A stretch of DNA of 64,000 bases from Pseudonocardia sp. ICBG1293 (GTDB lineage Bacteria > Actinomycetota > Actinomycetes > Mycobacteriales > Pseudonocardiaceae). The stretch is from contig NZ_JAHLEL010000014.1 in NCBI RefSeq assembly GCF_020131355.1, forward strand, positions 186,001 through 250,000. Reading direction: 5' to 3'. A program made the position numbers and the translations under genes. The first letter of the stretch is position 1. The number at the start of each line of letters is the position of its first letter. Under the pieces are notes generated by a model, which saw only the letters and a list, made by a program, of their open reading frames with translations, was not told the DNA's origin and searched no databases. Shown one piece after another: positions 24,580-33,134 of the stretch.

Positions 24580-24807
24580 TCAGTTCCCGCGGCCGGTCGC
24601 GTCCTGCAGCTCGTCGATCCGCTTCGAGGCCTCGGCCTTGGTCAGCTCGTCGAGGTTCTCCGGGGCGTCCTGGCCCGCCTGCTGCAGCAGCGTCTCCAGG
24701 TACGAACGCTGCGGGCCGGTCATCGGCTCGTCACCGGTCGTCCAGTCGGCGGGGTCCTTCTCGGCCGTCCCGGGGTCGACGGCGTCGGTGCTGTGGTCGT
24801 TGGTCAC
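24580..24807 (-). CDS. DUF3072-domain protein
   Basis: A 75-residue acidic protein. The core WTTGDEPMTGPQRSYLETL followed by ELTKAEASKRIDELQ matches the DUF3072 family, small actinobacterial and proteobacterial proteins without a known role. The helical lysine-containing end resembles DNA-end-binding tails such as those fused to Ku, but that likeness is only suggestive. The start GTG 24807 is chosen because the upstream in-frame part is low-complexity and crosses the third 13-mer. Confidence 0.78.
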   Translation of the reverse strand: MTNDHSTDAVDPGTAEKDPADWTTGDEPMTGPQRSYLETLLQQAGQDAPENLDELTKAEASKRIDELQDATGRGN

Positions 24808-24865
24808 GGGTCGAACGTATCTTCGACCGGCACTCCCCGCACGTCGAGTCCGACCGGCCTCCGTC

Positions 24866-24878
24866 GAACTGTCATAAC
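24866..24878. repeat. 13-mer repeat GAACTGTCATAAC, copy 3
   Basis: Third exact copy, 416 bp after the second, lying in the 113-bp divergent spacer between the DUF3072 gene and the LigD-like gene, 42 bp before the GTG at 24921. This is a normal promoter position, which is the best hint of a regulatory role for all three. Confidence 0.6.
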
Positions 24879-24920
24879 GGCACCCCCGTCGACGCGGGTG
24901 CCGGTCACTACGCTGCCGCT

Positions 24921-26928
24921 GTGCCCCTGGACGAGTACCGCCGCCGGCGCGACCCGCGGCGCACACCCGAACCGGTGCCCGAGCCGGACGCCGCCCCGCC
25001 CGGTGCCGCCGGGGACCGGTTCGTCGTGCAGGAGCACCACGCGACGGCGCTGCACTGGGACCTGCGGCTCGAACGGGACGGGGTGCTGGCGTCGTGGGCG
25101 GTGCCCAAGGGGCTGCCCGAGGACTCCGAGACCGTCCGGATGGCCGTGCGTACCGAGGACCACCCGCTGGAGTACCTGGAGTTCTCCGGCGAGATCCCGC
25201 GCGGCGAGTACGGCGGCGGCGGGATGGCGATCTGGGACCGGGGCCGCTACGACACCGAGAAGTGGAACGACCGCGAGATCGCGTTCGTGCTGCACGGCGA
25301 GCGCGTCCGTGGCCGGTTCGTGCTGCTGCACCGGAGCTCGGGCGGGCGGAAGGACGGCTGGCTGCTGCGCCGGACCCGTGAGCAGCCCGACGGGATGGCC
25401 GCCGGGGGCGAGCCGCTCCCCCACGACGTCGTCCTGGCGGTCCCCCGGGCCGCCGGCCACCTGCCGGCGGGCGAGGGCTGGACCCTCCGCCCGGTGTTCG
25501 GCGGTCGCCGGGTGCTGGTGCGGGTCGACGGCGGCCGGCTCACCCTGCGTCCGGTCGACAACCGGGGCCGCACCGGGGAGCCGGTCGACCCACCGGGTGC
25601 CCTGCGCGGGCTGGGGCCCGCCCTGGGAGCGGGGGGCCATCTGCTCGACGCCGAGCTGACCGGGCGCGGGGAGCTGTGGGTGGCCGACGTCCTGCACACG
25701 GGCGGCCGGGACGTCCGGGCGCTGCCCGCCGAGCGGCGGCGGGCGCTGCTGGAGGAGCTCCCGCTGGACGGGCCGCACCGGCGGGCCGCACCGGCGGGCC
25801 GCACCGTCCTACCCGGACGCGGGTGCCGAGCTCCTCGACGCGGTGCGCGGGCAGGGGCTGCCCGGGGTGGTCGCGGTCCGGGCCGGCTCCGGCTACCCCG
25901 AGGGTGTGACCGACGACTGGCAGGAGGTCCGGGTGGGCGGCACGGAACGGCCTGGCACGCCACGGCGCGGCACGGCCCGGCCCGGGCCGCGGCACGACGG
26001 GTACGGGCGGGCGTCGCTGTCCAACCCGGACAAGGTGCTGTACCCGGCCACCGGTACGATCAAGGCCGACGTGCTGGGGCACTACCTGGCCGTCGCCGAG
26101 GTCATGGTGCCGCACCTCGACGGCAGGCCCGCGACGCTCAAGCGCTGGCCGGACGGGGTGGAGGGGCCGTCGTTCTTCGAGAAGAACGTGGCGCGGCACG
26201 CCCCGGACTGGCTGCGCACCGCCCGCGTCGGGACACCGGGGGGCCGGTCGGAGTCCGCGGACTTCGCCGCGTTCTCCGCCGCCGCCGACCACGGTCTGCG
26301 CTACGTCGAGATGGACGTGCACGCCAGCGCCGACGGCGTGCCGTTCGTGCACCACGACCCGACGCTGGACCGCACCACCGACGGCACCGGCCGGATCGAC
26401 GCCCGCCCGGCCGCCGAGCTGGACACGGTCCGGGTCACCGGGACGCACCGCGCCGAGCCGTTGCCGAGGCTGGCCGCGGTCCCCGGGGTGCGCGTGACGA
26501 TCGAGCTGAAGTCGGCGGAGGTGGTCGCCCCGACGCTGGCGGTCCTCGACGCCGCCGACGCCTGGGACCGGGTGTGCCTGGGCTCGTTCTCCGCCCGGTG
26601 GCTGGGCCGCGCCCGCGGGCTGGCCGGCCCGCGGCTGTGCACGTCGATGGGGCAGGCCGAGGTGGTGGCACTGCGGGCCCGCGCGTGGGGCGTCCCCGGA
26701 CGGCTGCTGCCGGCGTCGGCGGGGGTGTTCGCCCAGGTCCCGCCGCGGTTCGGGCCGGTCCCGGTGGCCTCGGACCGGCGGTTCGTGGAGGCGGCGCACC
26801 GGGCCGGGCGCGAGGTGCACGTGTGGACCGTGGACGAGCCCGGGCAGATGCGGCGGCTGCTGGCGCTGGGGGTGGACGGGCTGCTGTCCGACCGGCCCGA
26901 CCGGCTGCTCGACGTGGTCGGGGGCTGA
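24921..26928 (+). pseudogene. Damaged LigD-like gene (3'-phosphoesterase, dead ligase domain, polymerase start) fused to a GDPD remnant
   Basis: The N-terminal part is a LigD 3'-phosphoesterase domain (FVVQEHHATALHWDLRLERD, GEIPRGEYGGGG, residues 30-150). It is followed by a ligase-like domain in which the nucleotidyl lysine motif KxDG is replaced by VFGG. A 13-bp tandem duplication (25770-25806) then shifts the frame; removing one unit restores it. A LigD polymerase start follows (LSNPDKVLYPATGTIKADV, EGPSFFEKNVARHAPDW), but after about 70 residues it switches in frame at about 26225 to a glycerophosphodiester phosphodiesterase (YVEMDVHASADG, FVHHDPTLDRTTDG, VTIELKSAE) that lacks its HRG start. 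It looks like a deletion fusion. Full NHEJ function from this locus is unlikely. Confidence 0.75.
25770..25806. repeat. 13-bp tandem duplication inside the LigD-like gene
   Basis: The unit GGGCCGCACCGGC occurs at 25770-25782 and 25783-25795, with 11 bases of a third copy to 25806. Thirteen is not a multiple of three, so the extra copy breaks the reading frame. Removing one unit gives LDGPHRRAAPSYPDAGAELL and a continuous protein. Replication slippage is the likely origin. Confidence 0.85.
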
Positions 26929-26990
26929 CGGGGCGTCGTCTCCGTAGATGATCGGAGGCCGGCCCCGGCGGCCGTGGCTACGCTCGCGCC

Positions 26991-28316
26991 GTGAGCGCCT
27001 CGACCGTCCCGACGGCAGACCCGGCCCCGCCCCGCCGATCCCGGTTGTGGGCGTGGGGGCTGTGGGACTGGGGATCGTCGGGCTTCCAGCACATCGCGCT
27101 GACCTTCGTGTTCTCGGTGTACCTGACCGACACCGTCGGCGCGGACCTGCCGGGCCCGGTCGGTGCGAACAGCTGGCTGGCGTGGTCGACCGCCGCGGCC
27201 GGGGTGCTGATCGCCCTGATGGCCCCGGTGATCGGGCAGAGCGCGGACCGGTCCGGTCGGCGGCTGCGGGCGACCGGTGTGTGGACGGCGCTGGTCGTGG
27301 TCTGCATGGCCGGGATGTTCTTCGTCCGCGACGACTGGTCCTACCTGTGGGCGGGGCTGCTGCTGCTGGCCCTGGCCTCGATCTTCGTCGAGCTGGCGTA
27401 CGTGTCCTACTACGCGCTGATGGCACAGGTGTCGACGCCGGCGACGGTCGGTCGGGTGTCGGGATTCGGCTGGTCGCTGGGCTACATCGGCGGGATCGTG
27501 CTGCTGCTGGTGGTGTACGTGTTCCTGCTGTCCGGCGACGGCGGCCTGCTCGGCGTCCCCACCGCCGACGGGCTCGACGTGCGGATCGCGGTGCTGGTGG
27601 CGGCGGTCTGGTTCGCGGTGTTCGCCGCCCCGATGTTCCTGCTGCTGCCCGAGACCCCGCCGGCCACGCCGGACGCGCCGAAACTGGGCGTCGCCGGGTC
27701 GTACCGGAAGCTGGTGGCCGACCTGCGGGAGCTCTACCGGACGAGCCCGCACACCGTGTACTTCCTCGGGGCGAGCGCGCTGTACCGGGACGGCCTCAAC
27801 GCCGTCTTCGCCTTCGGCGGGGTCCTGGCCGTGACCGTGTACGGCCTGGAGCCGGGCCAGGTGCTGATCTTCGGGGTGGCGATCAACGTGGTCGCGGCGC
27901 TCGGCTGCGTGGTGGGCGGCCGGCTGGACGACCGGCTGGGGCCCAAGGCCGTCGTCGTGGGGTCGCTCGCCGGCAGCGTCGCGGTGGGGGTGATCCTCCT
28001 GTTCGTGTCCGGGCCGACCCTGTTCTGGATCTTCGGTCTGGCGCTCGGGCTGTTCGTCGGGCCGGCGCAGGCGTCGTCGCGGTCGTACCTGCTGCGGGTC
28101 AGCCCGGCACAGCAGGAGGGCCAGCTGTTCGGCCTGTACGCGACGACCGGGCGTGCGGTGTCGTTCCTGGCGCCGGCGCTGATCGGGCTGTTCACCTACG
28201 CCTTCGGCTCGGACCGGGCCGGGGCGATCGGGATCGTGCTGGTCCTGGCCGCCGGGCTGGTGGCGCTGCTGCCGGTGCGCTCCCCCGCCCGTGCACAGGT
28301 CCGATCGGCGGTGTGA
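26991..28316 (+). CDS. UMF1/Atg22-like MFS transporter
   Basis: A 441-residue integral membrane protein with about 12 helices. The opening WAWGLWDWGSSGFQHIALTF is typical of the UMF1 (Atg22-like) group of the major facilitator superfamily. GQSADRSGRRLR between helices 2 and 3 is the MFS cytoplasmic loop. Yeast Atg22 exports amino acids from vacuoles; bacterial members are poorly studied, so substrate is unknown. It starts GTG 26991, 62 bp after the GDPD remnant. Confidence 0.85.
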   Translation: MSASTVPTADPAPPRRSRLWAWGLWDWGSSGFQHIALTFVFSVYLTDTVGADLPGPVGANSWLAWSTAAAGVLIALMAPVIGQSADRSGRRLRATGVWTALVVVCMAGMFFVRDDWSYLWAGLLLLALASIFVELAYVSYYALMAQVSTPATVGRVSGFGWSLGYIGGIVLLLVVYVFLLSGDGGLLGVPTADGLDVRIAVLVAAVWFAVFAAPMFLLLPETPPATPDAPKLGVAGSYRKLVADLRELYRTSPHTVYFLGASALYRDGLNAVFAFGGVLAVTVYGLEPGQVLIFGVAINVVAALGCVVGGRLDDRLGPKAVVVGSLAGSVAVGVILLFVSGPTLFWIFGLALGLFVGPAQASSRSYLLRVSPAQQEGQLFGLYATTGRAVSFLAPALIGLFTYAFGSDRAGAIGIVLVLAAGLVALLPVRSPARAQVRSAV

Positions 28317-28557
28317 ACAGTCGACGACTCCGGCGTGAGCACCGTCACACATGGCTGACACGTCACATCGGAGTGTGTATCGGGCCCGGATAGGGAACAC
28401 TGGTCAATCGGGCGCAGAGCGGGTTACCACGAGGTAACTCGAGCGGGACCGTTCTGCCCTGCCGCCGGAATACCGTAGCTCCACGCACGTTACACCCGGT
28501 GGCTGAGAGGTAACCGTCGAGGTGCTCCCTCGACATCGCGCTACAGGAGGGTGACGC
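28317..28557 (+). promoter_or_regulatory. rbpA promoter and leader with an ECF-type promoter candidate
   Basis: The region holds a 16-bp inverted repeat GTTACC-acga-GGTAAC at 28423-28438. A stress-sigma-like promoter follows: GGAAT at 28467-28471 and GTT at 28489-28491, spacer 17 nt, close to the SigR/SigE-type pattern known to drive rbpA in other actinobacteria. The predicted leader of about 60 nt holds a hairpin GTCGAGG/CCTCGAC (28516-28522 with 28528-28534) and ends in AGGAGG before the ATG. Promoter assignment is inference from position and motif. Confidence 0.55.
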
Positions 28558-28899
28558 ATGGCCGACCGCGTTCTGCGTGGCAGCCGGCTCGGGGCTGTCA
28601 GCTACGAGACGGACCGCAACCACGACCTGGCGCCGCGGCAGATGGTCCGTTATGTGTCCGAGTCCGGCTACGAGTTCCAGGTGCCGTTCGCGAACGACGC
28701 CGAGGCCCCCGCGACGTGGGAGTCCCCGCAGGGAGGCGTCGGTCGCCGGGTGGACGGCACCGAGCCGGAGCAGAAGAAGCAGAAGCCGCCGCGCACGCAC
28801 TGGGACATGCTGCTCGAGCGCCGGTCGATCGCCGAGCTCGAGGAGCTGCTCGACGAGCGCCTGGAGCTGCTGCGCGAGCGACGCGCCGAGATCGCCTGA
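28558..28899 (+). CDS. rbpA: RNA polymerase-binding protein RbpA
   Basis: A 113-residue actinobacterial transcription factor that binds the housekeeping sigma factor and core RNA polymerase and stabilises open complexes. Seen: MADRVLRGSRLGAVSYETD, the basic-linker region near residue 25, the central RbpA core domain, and the sigma-interacting helix PPRTHWDMLLERRSIAELEE to the end. Length and sequence are standard. Ribosome-binding site AGGAGG lies 7 nt before ATG 28558. Followed by a strong terminator hairpin, so it is monocistronic. Confidence 0.95.
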   Translation: MADRVLRGSRLGAVSYETDRNHDLAPRQMVRYVSESGYEFQVPFANDAEAPATWESPQGGVGRRVDGTEPEQKKQKPPRTHWDMLLERRSIAELEELLDERLELLRERRAEIA

Positions 28900-28947
28900 T
28901 CCCGGCGGTACCGCAGGACACGCACCGGACCACCACCCGGTGACCAC

Positions 28948-28979
28948 GGAGCCCGGATCCCACAGGGGATCCGGGCTCC
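28948..28979 (+). terminator. Terminator hairpin after rbpA
   Basis: A perfect 14-bp stem is present, GGAGCCCGGATCCC (28948-28961) and GGGATCCGGGCTCC (28966-28979), with a 4-nt loop ACAG. There is no U-tract, as is common in GC-rich actinobacteria. It lies 48 bp after the rbpA stop and before the next gene at 29006. Confidence 0.8.
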
Positions 28980-29005
28980 GTCGCGTCCGGGCATGATGGC
29001 CGGTG

Positions 29006-30760
29006 ATGAACGATCAGCAGACCGGCACCGACCGCACCGCACACTCCGGCCGGGCCGTGCGCGACCTCGCCGACGACCACGTCCGCCGCCTCGCCGAGCT
29101 CGACCCGGTCCTCGCCGGTGACCTCGGCTGGACCACGCGCCAGGACGAGCTGCCCGACCTCTCCCCCGACGGTACGGCCGCGCTCGTCGCCGCCTGCCGG
29201 GAGACCCTGGAGCGGCTGGACACCACGACCGGCGCCCGGGAGCCCGCCGACCCCGACGAGCGTCGCTGCGCGCGGCTGCTGCGCGAGCGACTGGGCGCCC
29301 AGCTCGACCACCTGACCTCCGGCGAGCCGCTGCGCGCGGTGCAGGAGCTCTTCGGGCCGCTGGCGACGCTGCGGACCGCGTTCACCCTCATGCCGGTCGA
29401 CGGCGACGAGGACTGGGCCACCGTGGCCGCCCGGATGACGCGGGTCCCCGAGGCACTCGCCGGGTACCGGGCGTCGCTGGCCGAGGGGCGTCGTCGTGGG
29501 CTGTTCGCCGCGCCGCGCCAGGTGGTGCGGGTGACCGAGCAGATCGAGGCGTGGAACCGCGACGCGGACGGGCGCGGCTGGTTCGCCGGGTTCGCCGCGG
29601 ACGCACCGGTCGGGGACGCGGTGCGCGCCGACCTGGACCGCGGTGCGCGCGAGGCGACGGCCGCGCTGGCCGAGCTGCGGGACTGGCTCGCCGCCGAGTA
29701 CCTGCCGGCGGCCGAGGGCACCCCGGACGGGGTGGGCCCCGACCGGTACCGGATCGCGAACCGGTTCTGGAACGGCGCCGACGTCGACAGCGTCGAGGCC
29801 TACGAGTGGGGCTGGTCGGAGTTCCGCCGGATCCGCGACGAGATGACCGTCGAGGCCGCGCGGATCGTGCCCGGCGGCAGCGTGCGCGAGGCGATGGAGT
29901 TCCTGGAGACCGACGGCGGCTCGACCGGGATCGTCGTCGGTGGGGAGGCCGCCAGGGCGCACCTGCAGAAGATCATGGACGACACGATCGCCGAGCTCGA
30001 CGGTGTCCACTTCGACCTGTCCGGCCGGCTGCGGGAGGTCGAGTCCCGGCTGGCGCCCGCGGGCAGCGCGGCGGCGCCCTACTACACGCCGCCCGCACTG
30101 GACTTCTCCCGGCCGGGGCGGACCTGGCTGCCCGCGAGCGAGGACGACCGGTACCCGCTGTGGGACCTGATCAGCACCTGGTACCACGAGGGCGTCCCGG
30201 GCCACCACCTGCAGCTCGCGTCGTGGGCGGTGCGCAGCAGGGAGCTGTCGATGTTCCAGACGTCGGGGGTGGGCCTGGTCAGCGCCGACGCCGAGGGCTG
30301 GGCGCTCTACGCCGAACGCCTGATGGACGAGCTGGGGCACCACTCCGACCCGGGCTCGCGGCTGGGCTACCTCAACGCCCAGATGCTGCGTGCGGTGCGC
30401 GTCGTGATCGACCTGGGGATGCACCTGTCGCTGCCGATCCCCGACGACTCCCCGGTCGGGCCCGGGCAGCGGTGGACGCCGGAGCTGGGGCGGGAGTTCT
30501 TCGGCCGGCACGTCGGCGGCGGGGACGCGATGGCGGACTCGGAGCTGCTGCGCTACCTCGGTGGCCCGGCCCAGGCGATCGGCTACAAGCTCGGTGAGCG
30601 GGCGTGGCTCACCGGCCGGGAGCGGGCGCGGGCCGCGCACGCGGCGCGCGGTGAGCAGTTCGACCTGGCCGCCTGGCACGCCGCCGCGCTGGCCCAGGGC
30701 ACCCTGGGTCTCGACGACCTGGTGCCGGAGCTGGCGGCCCTGCCCGCGGCGCGCGCCTGA
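29006..30760 (+). CDS. DUF885-family putative metallopeptidase
   Basis: A 584-residue protein with the DUF885 signature LISTWYHEGVPGHHLQLASW, an HExxxGHH-type zinc motif, and further conserved segments (YNAQ-like LGYLNAQMLRAVRVVIDLGM, and YLGGPAQAIGYKLGERAW). The family resembles carboxypeptidase-type metalloenzymes. No signal peptide is seen, so it is probably cytoplasmic. Both GTG 29003 and ATG 29006 are possible; ATG is preferred. Substrate unknown. Confidence 0.87.
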   Translation: MNDQQTGTDRTAHSGRAVRDLADDHVRRLAELDPVLAGDLGWTTRQDELPDLSPDGTAALVAACRETLERLDTTTGAREPADPDERRCARLLRERLGAQLDHLTSGEPLRAVQELFGPLATLRTAFTLMPVDGDEDWATVAARMTRVPEALAGYRASLAEGRRRGLFAAPRQVVRVTEQIEAWNRDADGRGWFAGFAADAPVGDAVRADLDRGAREATAALAELRDWLAAEYLPAAEGTPDGVGPDRYRIANRFWNGADVDSVEAYEWGWSEFRRIRDEMTVEAARIVPGGSVREAMEFLETDGGSTGIVVGGEAARAHLQKIMDDTIAELDGVHFDLSGRLREVESRLAPAGSAAAPYYTPPALDFSRPGRTWLPASEDDRYPLWDLISTWYHEGVPGHHLQLASWAVRSRELSMFQTSGVGLVSADAEGWALYAERLMDELGHHSDPGSRLGYLNAQMLRAVRVVIDLGMHLSLPIPDDSPVGPGQRWTPELGREFFGRHVGGGDAMADSELLRYLGGPAQAIGYKLGERAWLTGRERARAAHAARGEQFDLAAWHAAALAQGTLGLDDLVPELAALPAARA

Positions 30761-30786
30761 CCGCGCCCGGGGGCGCCGCACACGGC

Positions 30787-31563
30787 TCAGCCGTGGGTGG
30801 CGCCCTCGGCGACCGGGCCCGCGGGACGCTGCGGGGTGTCCCGGCCGAGCCGGTGGGACAGGCCCCAGCAGGTCACCCGCCACAGTGCCTCGGCGACGAT
30901 GCCGCCGCTCATCTTGGACGCGCCGCGCTCGCGCTCGGTGAAGGTGATGGGGACCTCGCGGACCCGGAACCCGGCACGCATCGCGCGCCACGCCATGTCG
31001 ACCTGGAAGCAGTAGCCCTGGGACGCGACCGAGTCCAGGTGCAGCTGTTCGAGGACGGTACGCCGGTAGACGCGGTAGCCGCCGGTGATGTCGCGCAGCG
31101 GCACGCCCAGCGCGAGGCGGGAGTACAGGTTCCCGCCACGCGAGAGGGCCTCGCGGTGCCAGGGCCAGTTCACCACCCGCCCGCCGGGCACGTAGCGGGA
31201 GCCGAGGACGACGTCGGCGTCGGCCAGTGCGGCGAGCAGCGCGGGCAGGTCCTCGGGTGCGTGCGAGCCGTCGGCGTCCATCTCGACGACGACCTGGTGT
31301 GAGCCGGTCAGGGCGTGCCGGAAGCCGTCCAGGTAGGCGGCGCCGAGGCCGTCCTTGCCGGAACGGTGCAGGACCCGGATCCGCTCGTCGGCCGCGGCCA
31401 GGGCGTCGGCGAGCTCGCCGGTGCCGTCGGGGCTGGCGTCGTCGACGACCAGGACGTCGGCGTCGGGCAGGGTGGCGTGCAGCCGCGCGACGGCGGGACC
31501 GAGGTTCTCCCGCTCGTCGTAGGTGGGAACCACGACCAGGACCGGGCCCGGCGGTTCGACCAT
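30787..31563 (-). CDS. Polyprenol-phosphate mannosyltransferase (Ppm1/DPM1-like)
   Basis: A 258-residue GT2 glycosyltransferase that transfers mannose from GDP-mannose to polyprenyl phosphate, the lipid donor for lipomannan and protein mannosylation. Seen: VLVVVPTYDERENLGPAVAR, VLVVDDASPDGTGEL, the metal motif MDADGSHAPEDLP, GSRYVPGG and GGYRVYRRTVLEQL. No acyltransferase (Lnt) domain is fused, unlike M. tuberculosis Ppm1. Start ATG 31563 follows GGGGAGAGGACG. Confidence 0.88.
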   Translation of the reverse strand: MVEPPGPVLVVVPTYDERENLGPAVARLHATLPDADVLVVDDASPDGTGELADALAAADERIRVLHRSGKDGLGAAYLDGFRHALTGSHQVVVEMDADGSHAPEDLPALLAALADADVVLGSRYVPGGRVVNWPWHREALSRGGNLYSRLALGVPLRDITGGYRVYRRTVLEQLHLDSVASQGYCFQVDMAWRAMRAGFRVREVPITFTERERGASKMSGGIVAEALWRVTCWGLSHRLGRDTPQRPAGPVAEGATHG

Positions 31564-31740
31564 GCTCGTCCTCTCCCCCGCCCGATGCTGCCGACCGGAC
31601 GACCCTACCCGTACCGACCGCACCGGCTCGGTCACCGCTCGTCGCGGATCGGTGGAGCGCGGTCGTGCGGTCAGCCTAGTGGAGCGGTGCGGACCGCCGA
31701 CGCGGTGGCATGCGGACCCGGGGTGGGGCGCGACGCGGTG

Positions 31741-32547
31741 TCAGCGGGTCCCGGCGAGCACGTGCGCGTTGCCCAGCGCCTCCAGGACACCACCGTCGGC
31801 CCGGCCGCCGGTGTTCTCACCGGGGAGGAACCACTCGTAGCCGTAGGTGGCGGCGAAGGCCGCCTCGTCGACCGCGTCCGGGGCGATCTGGCTGGCGTGG
31901 GCGAGCATCGCGGCCCGCTTGACGGCGAGCTCGGCCGGGCCGCCCCCGACCGCGACGGCGATCTCGGCGGTCACCCGCCCGTAGCCGACGCCGGCGGCGT
32001 GCGCGGCGCCGTGCACGAGGTGCCGCTCCGGTGCGGCGAGCGCGAGGTGCTCGCGGTCGACCGTCATCCGGTAGCCGTGCGCACCGGTGAGCGAGCAGGC
32101 GATCGCCCCGGCCGCGTGGGCGGCGCGGTGGTCGGGGTGGCCGTAGATGCCGGCGTCGTCGTCGTGCAGGACGGTGCCCGCACCCTCCGCGTCGACGATC
32201 TCGGCGACGGCCCGGCCGAGCGCCACCGGGTCGGCGCCGGCCAGCGCGCGGGGGTGGTGCAGCCCGGGGCCGTCGGGCAGACCGGAGTCGCGGTGCCCGA
32301 GGCGCACCAGGCGGTGCACGCCGAGCAGGGCGACGGCGTCGGTGAGCTCACGGGCCCGGCGGTCGGGGACGGTCTCGCCCGGCTCCAGCGGGAGCCGGGA
32401 CTCACCGAGGTCGCCGCCGGTCGCCATGACGAGCACGACGCGGGCGCCGGCGGCGGCGAGGCGGCGCAGGGTGAGGCCGGTGAAGATGGACTCGTCGTCG
32501 GGGTGGGCGTGCAGGGCCAGGACGGTCTGGCCGGAGAGGGTGTGCAC
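31741..32547 (-). CDS. PIG-L (LmbE-like) deacetylase
   Basis: A 268-residue zinc deacetylase. The metal motif AHPDDES is at residues 14-20, with GHRDSG and IYGHPDHRAAH as further ligands. Family members remove acetyl groups from GlcNAc conjugates, including MshB (mycothiol synthesis) and Mca. The exact substrate cannot be fixed from sequence. A run of 13 G residues lies about 92 bp upstream of its start. Confidence 0.87.
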   Translation of the reverse strand: MHTLSGQTVLALHAHPDDESIFTGLTLRRLAAAGARVVLVMATGGDLGESRLPLEPGETVPDRRARELTDAVALLGVHRLVRLGHRDSGLPDGPGLHHPRALAGADPVALGRAVAEIVDAEGAGTVLHDDDAGIYGHPDHRAAHAAGAIACSLTGAHGYRMTVDREHLALAAPERHLVHGAAHAAGVGYGRVTAEIAVAVGGGPAELAVKRAAMLAHASQIAPDAVDEAAFAATYGYEWFLPGENTGGRADGGVLEALGNAHVLAGTR

Positions 32548-32638
32548 CTGGTGATCGCTTCGCGTGCGGGGCCGGGGCGGCCGGTACGGACATCGGTCCG
32601 GAGCGGGTCGGTACCCGGGCGGCGAGGGCGGTCCCGGC

Positions 32639-32651
32639 GGGGGGGGGGGGG
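32639..32651. repeat. G13 homopolymer tract
   Basis: Thirteen consecutive G residues lie in the 277-bp region between the PIG-L and PspC genes, upstream of PIG-L. Such tracts are prone to slippage and to sequencing error. The length should be treated as uncertain. Confidence 0.85.
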
Positions 32652-32824
32652 CGGGACGGCGGTGTCAGCCGCGCGGGGACGGACCCCGACGACAGCGACA
32701 CGCGGCGGCGCGCACGGGGCGCGCGGCGGCGGTGGCGGTCGTCGGCTCGATCACGCGGGAGATGATGGCAGGGGCGCCGTCGCGGGTCCACACCGGGTCC
32801 CGCGACGGCGCTCACACCGTCGGC

Positions 32825-33025
32825 TCAGACGGTGCTCTTCGGCATGATCAGCCAGAGCGCGAGGTAGATGACGAACTGCGGGCCGGGCAGCAGGCAGGAC
32901 AGCACGAACAGGAACCGCACGGTGTTGCGGCCCATCCCGAAGCGGTCGGCCAGCCCGGCGCAGACCCCGGCGATCACCTTCCCGGTGCGGGGACGGACGA
33001 GACGCTGGGACACGGGCATGTTCAC
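32825..33025 (-). CDS. PspC-domain small membrane protein
   Basis: A 66-residue protein. The core is the PspC domain: RLVRPRTGKVIAGVCAGLAD, RFGMGRNTVRFLFVL, and a membrane helix FVIYLALWLIMP. PspC proteins sense envelope stress in enterobacteria; actinobacterial ones are often stand-alone. Starts GTG 33025 with AAGGAG 6 nt upstream. An IS element inserted about 110 bp upstream of the start may separate it from a distal promoter. Confidence 0.85.
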   Translation of the reverse strand: MNMPVSQRLVRPRTGKVIAGVCAGLADRFGMGRNTVRFLFVLSCLLPGPQFVIYLALWLIMPKSTV

Positions 33026-33134
33026 GGGGTGCTCCTTCGTGGTGCGGACCTGACCTCTCCCACCCTGGCACCCCCGGGCCCCGGCGCGCTCGGGGAACAC
33101 CCCGACCGTGCCCCCGAACACGTCCCGGACACCC

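Noticed and set aside
24866-24878. PafBC-type DNA-damage promoter element upstream of the LigD-like gene.
   Set aside because: The known core TGTCRGTG is not matched after TGTC, and no properly spaced -10 box was seen.
28489-28514. GGCTGAGAGG next to TTACACCC in the rbpA leader resembles parts of a TPP riboswitch.
   Set aside because: The other conserved TPP-riboswitch blocks and their order are missing, and the gene has no link to thiamine. The leader is too short for the fold.
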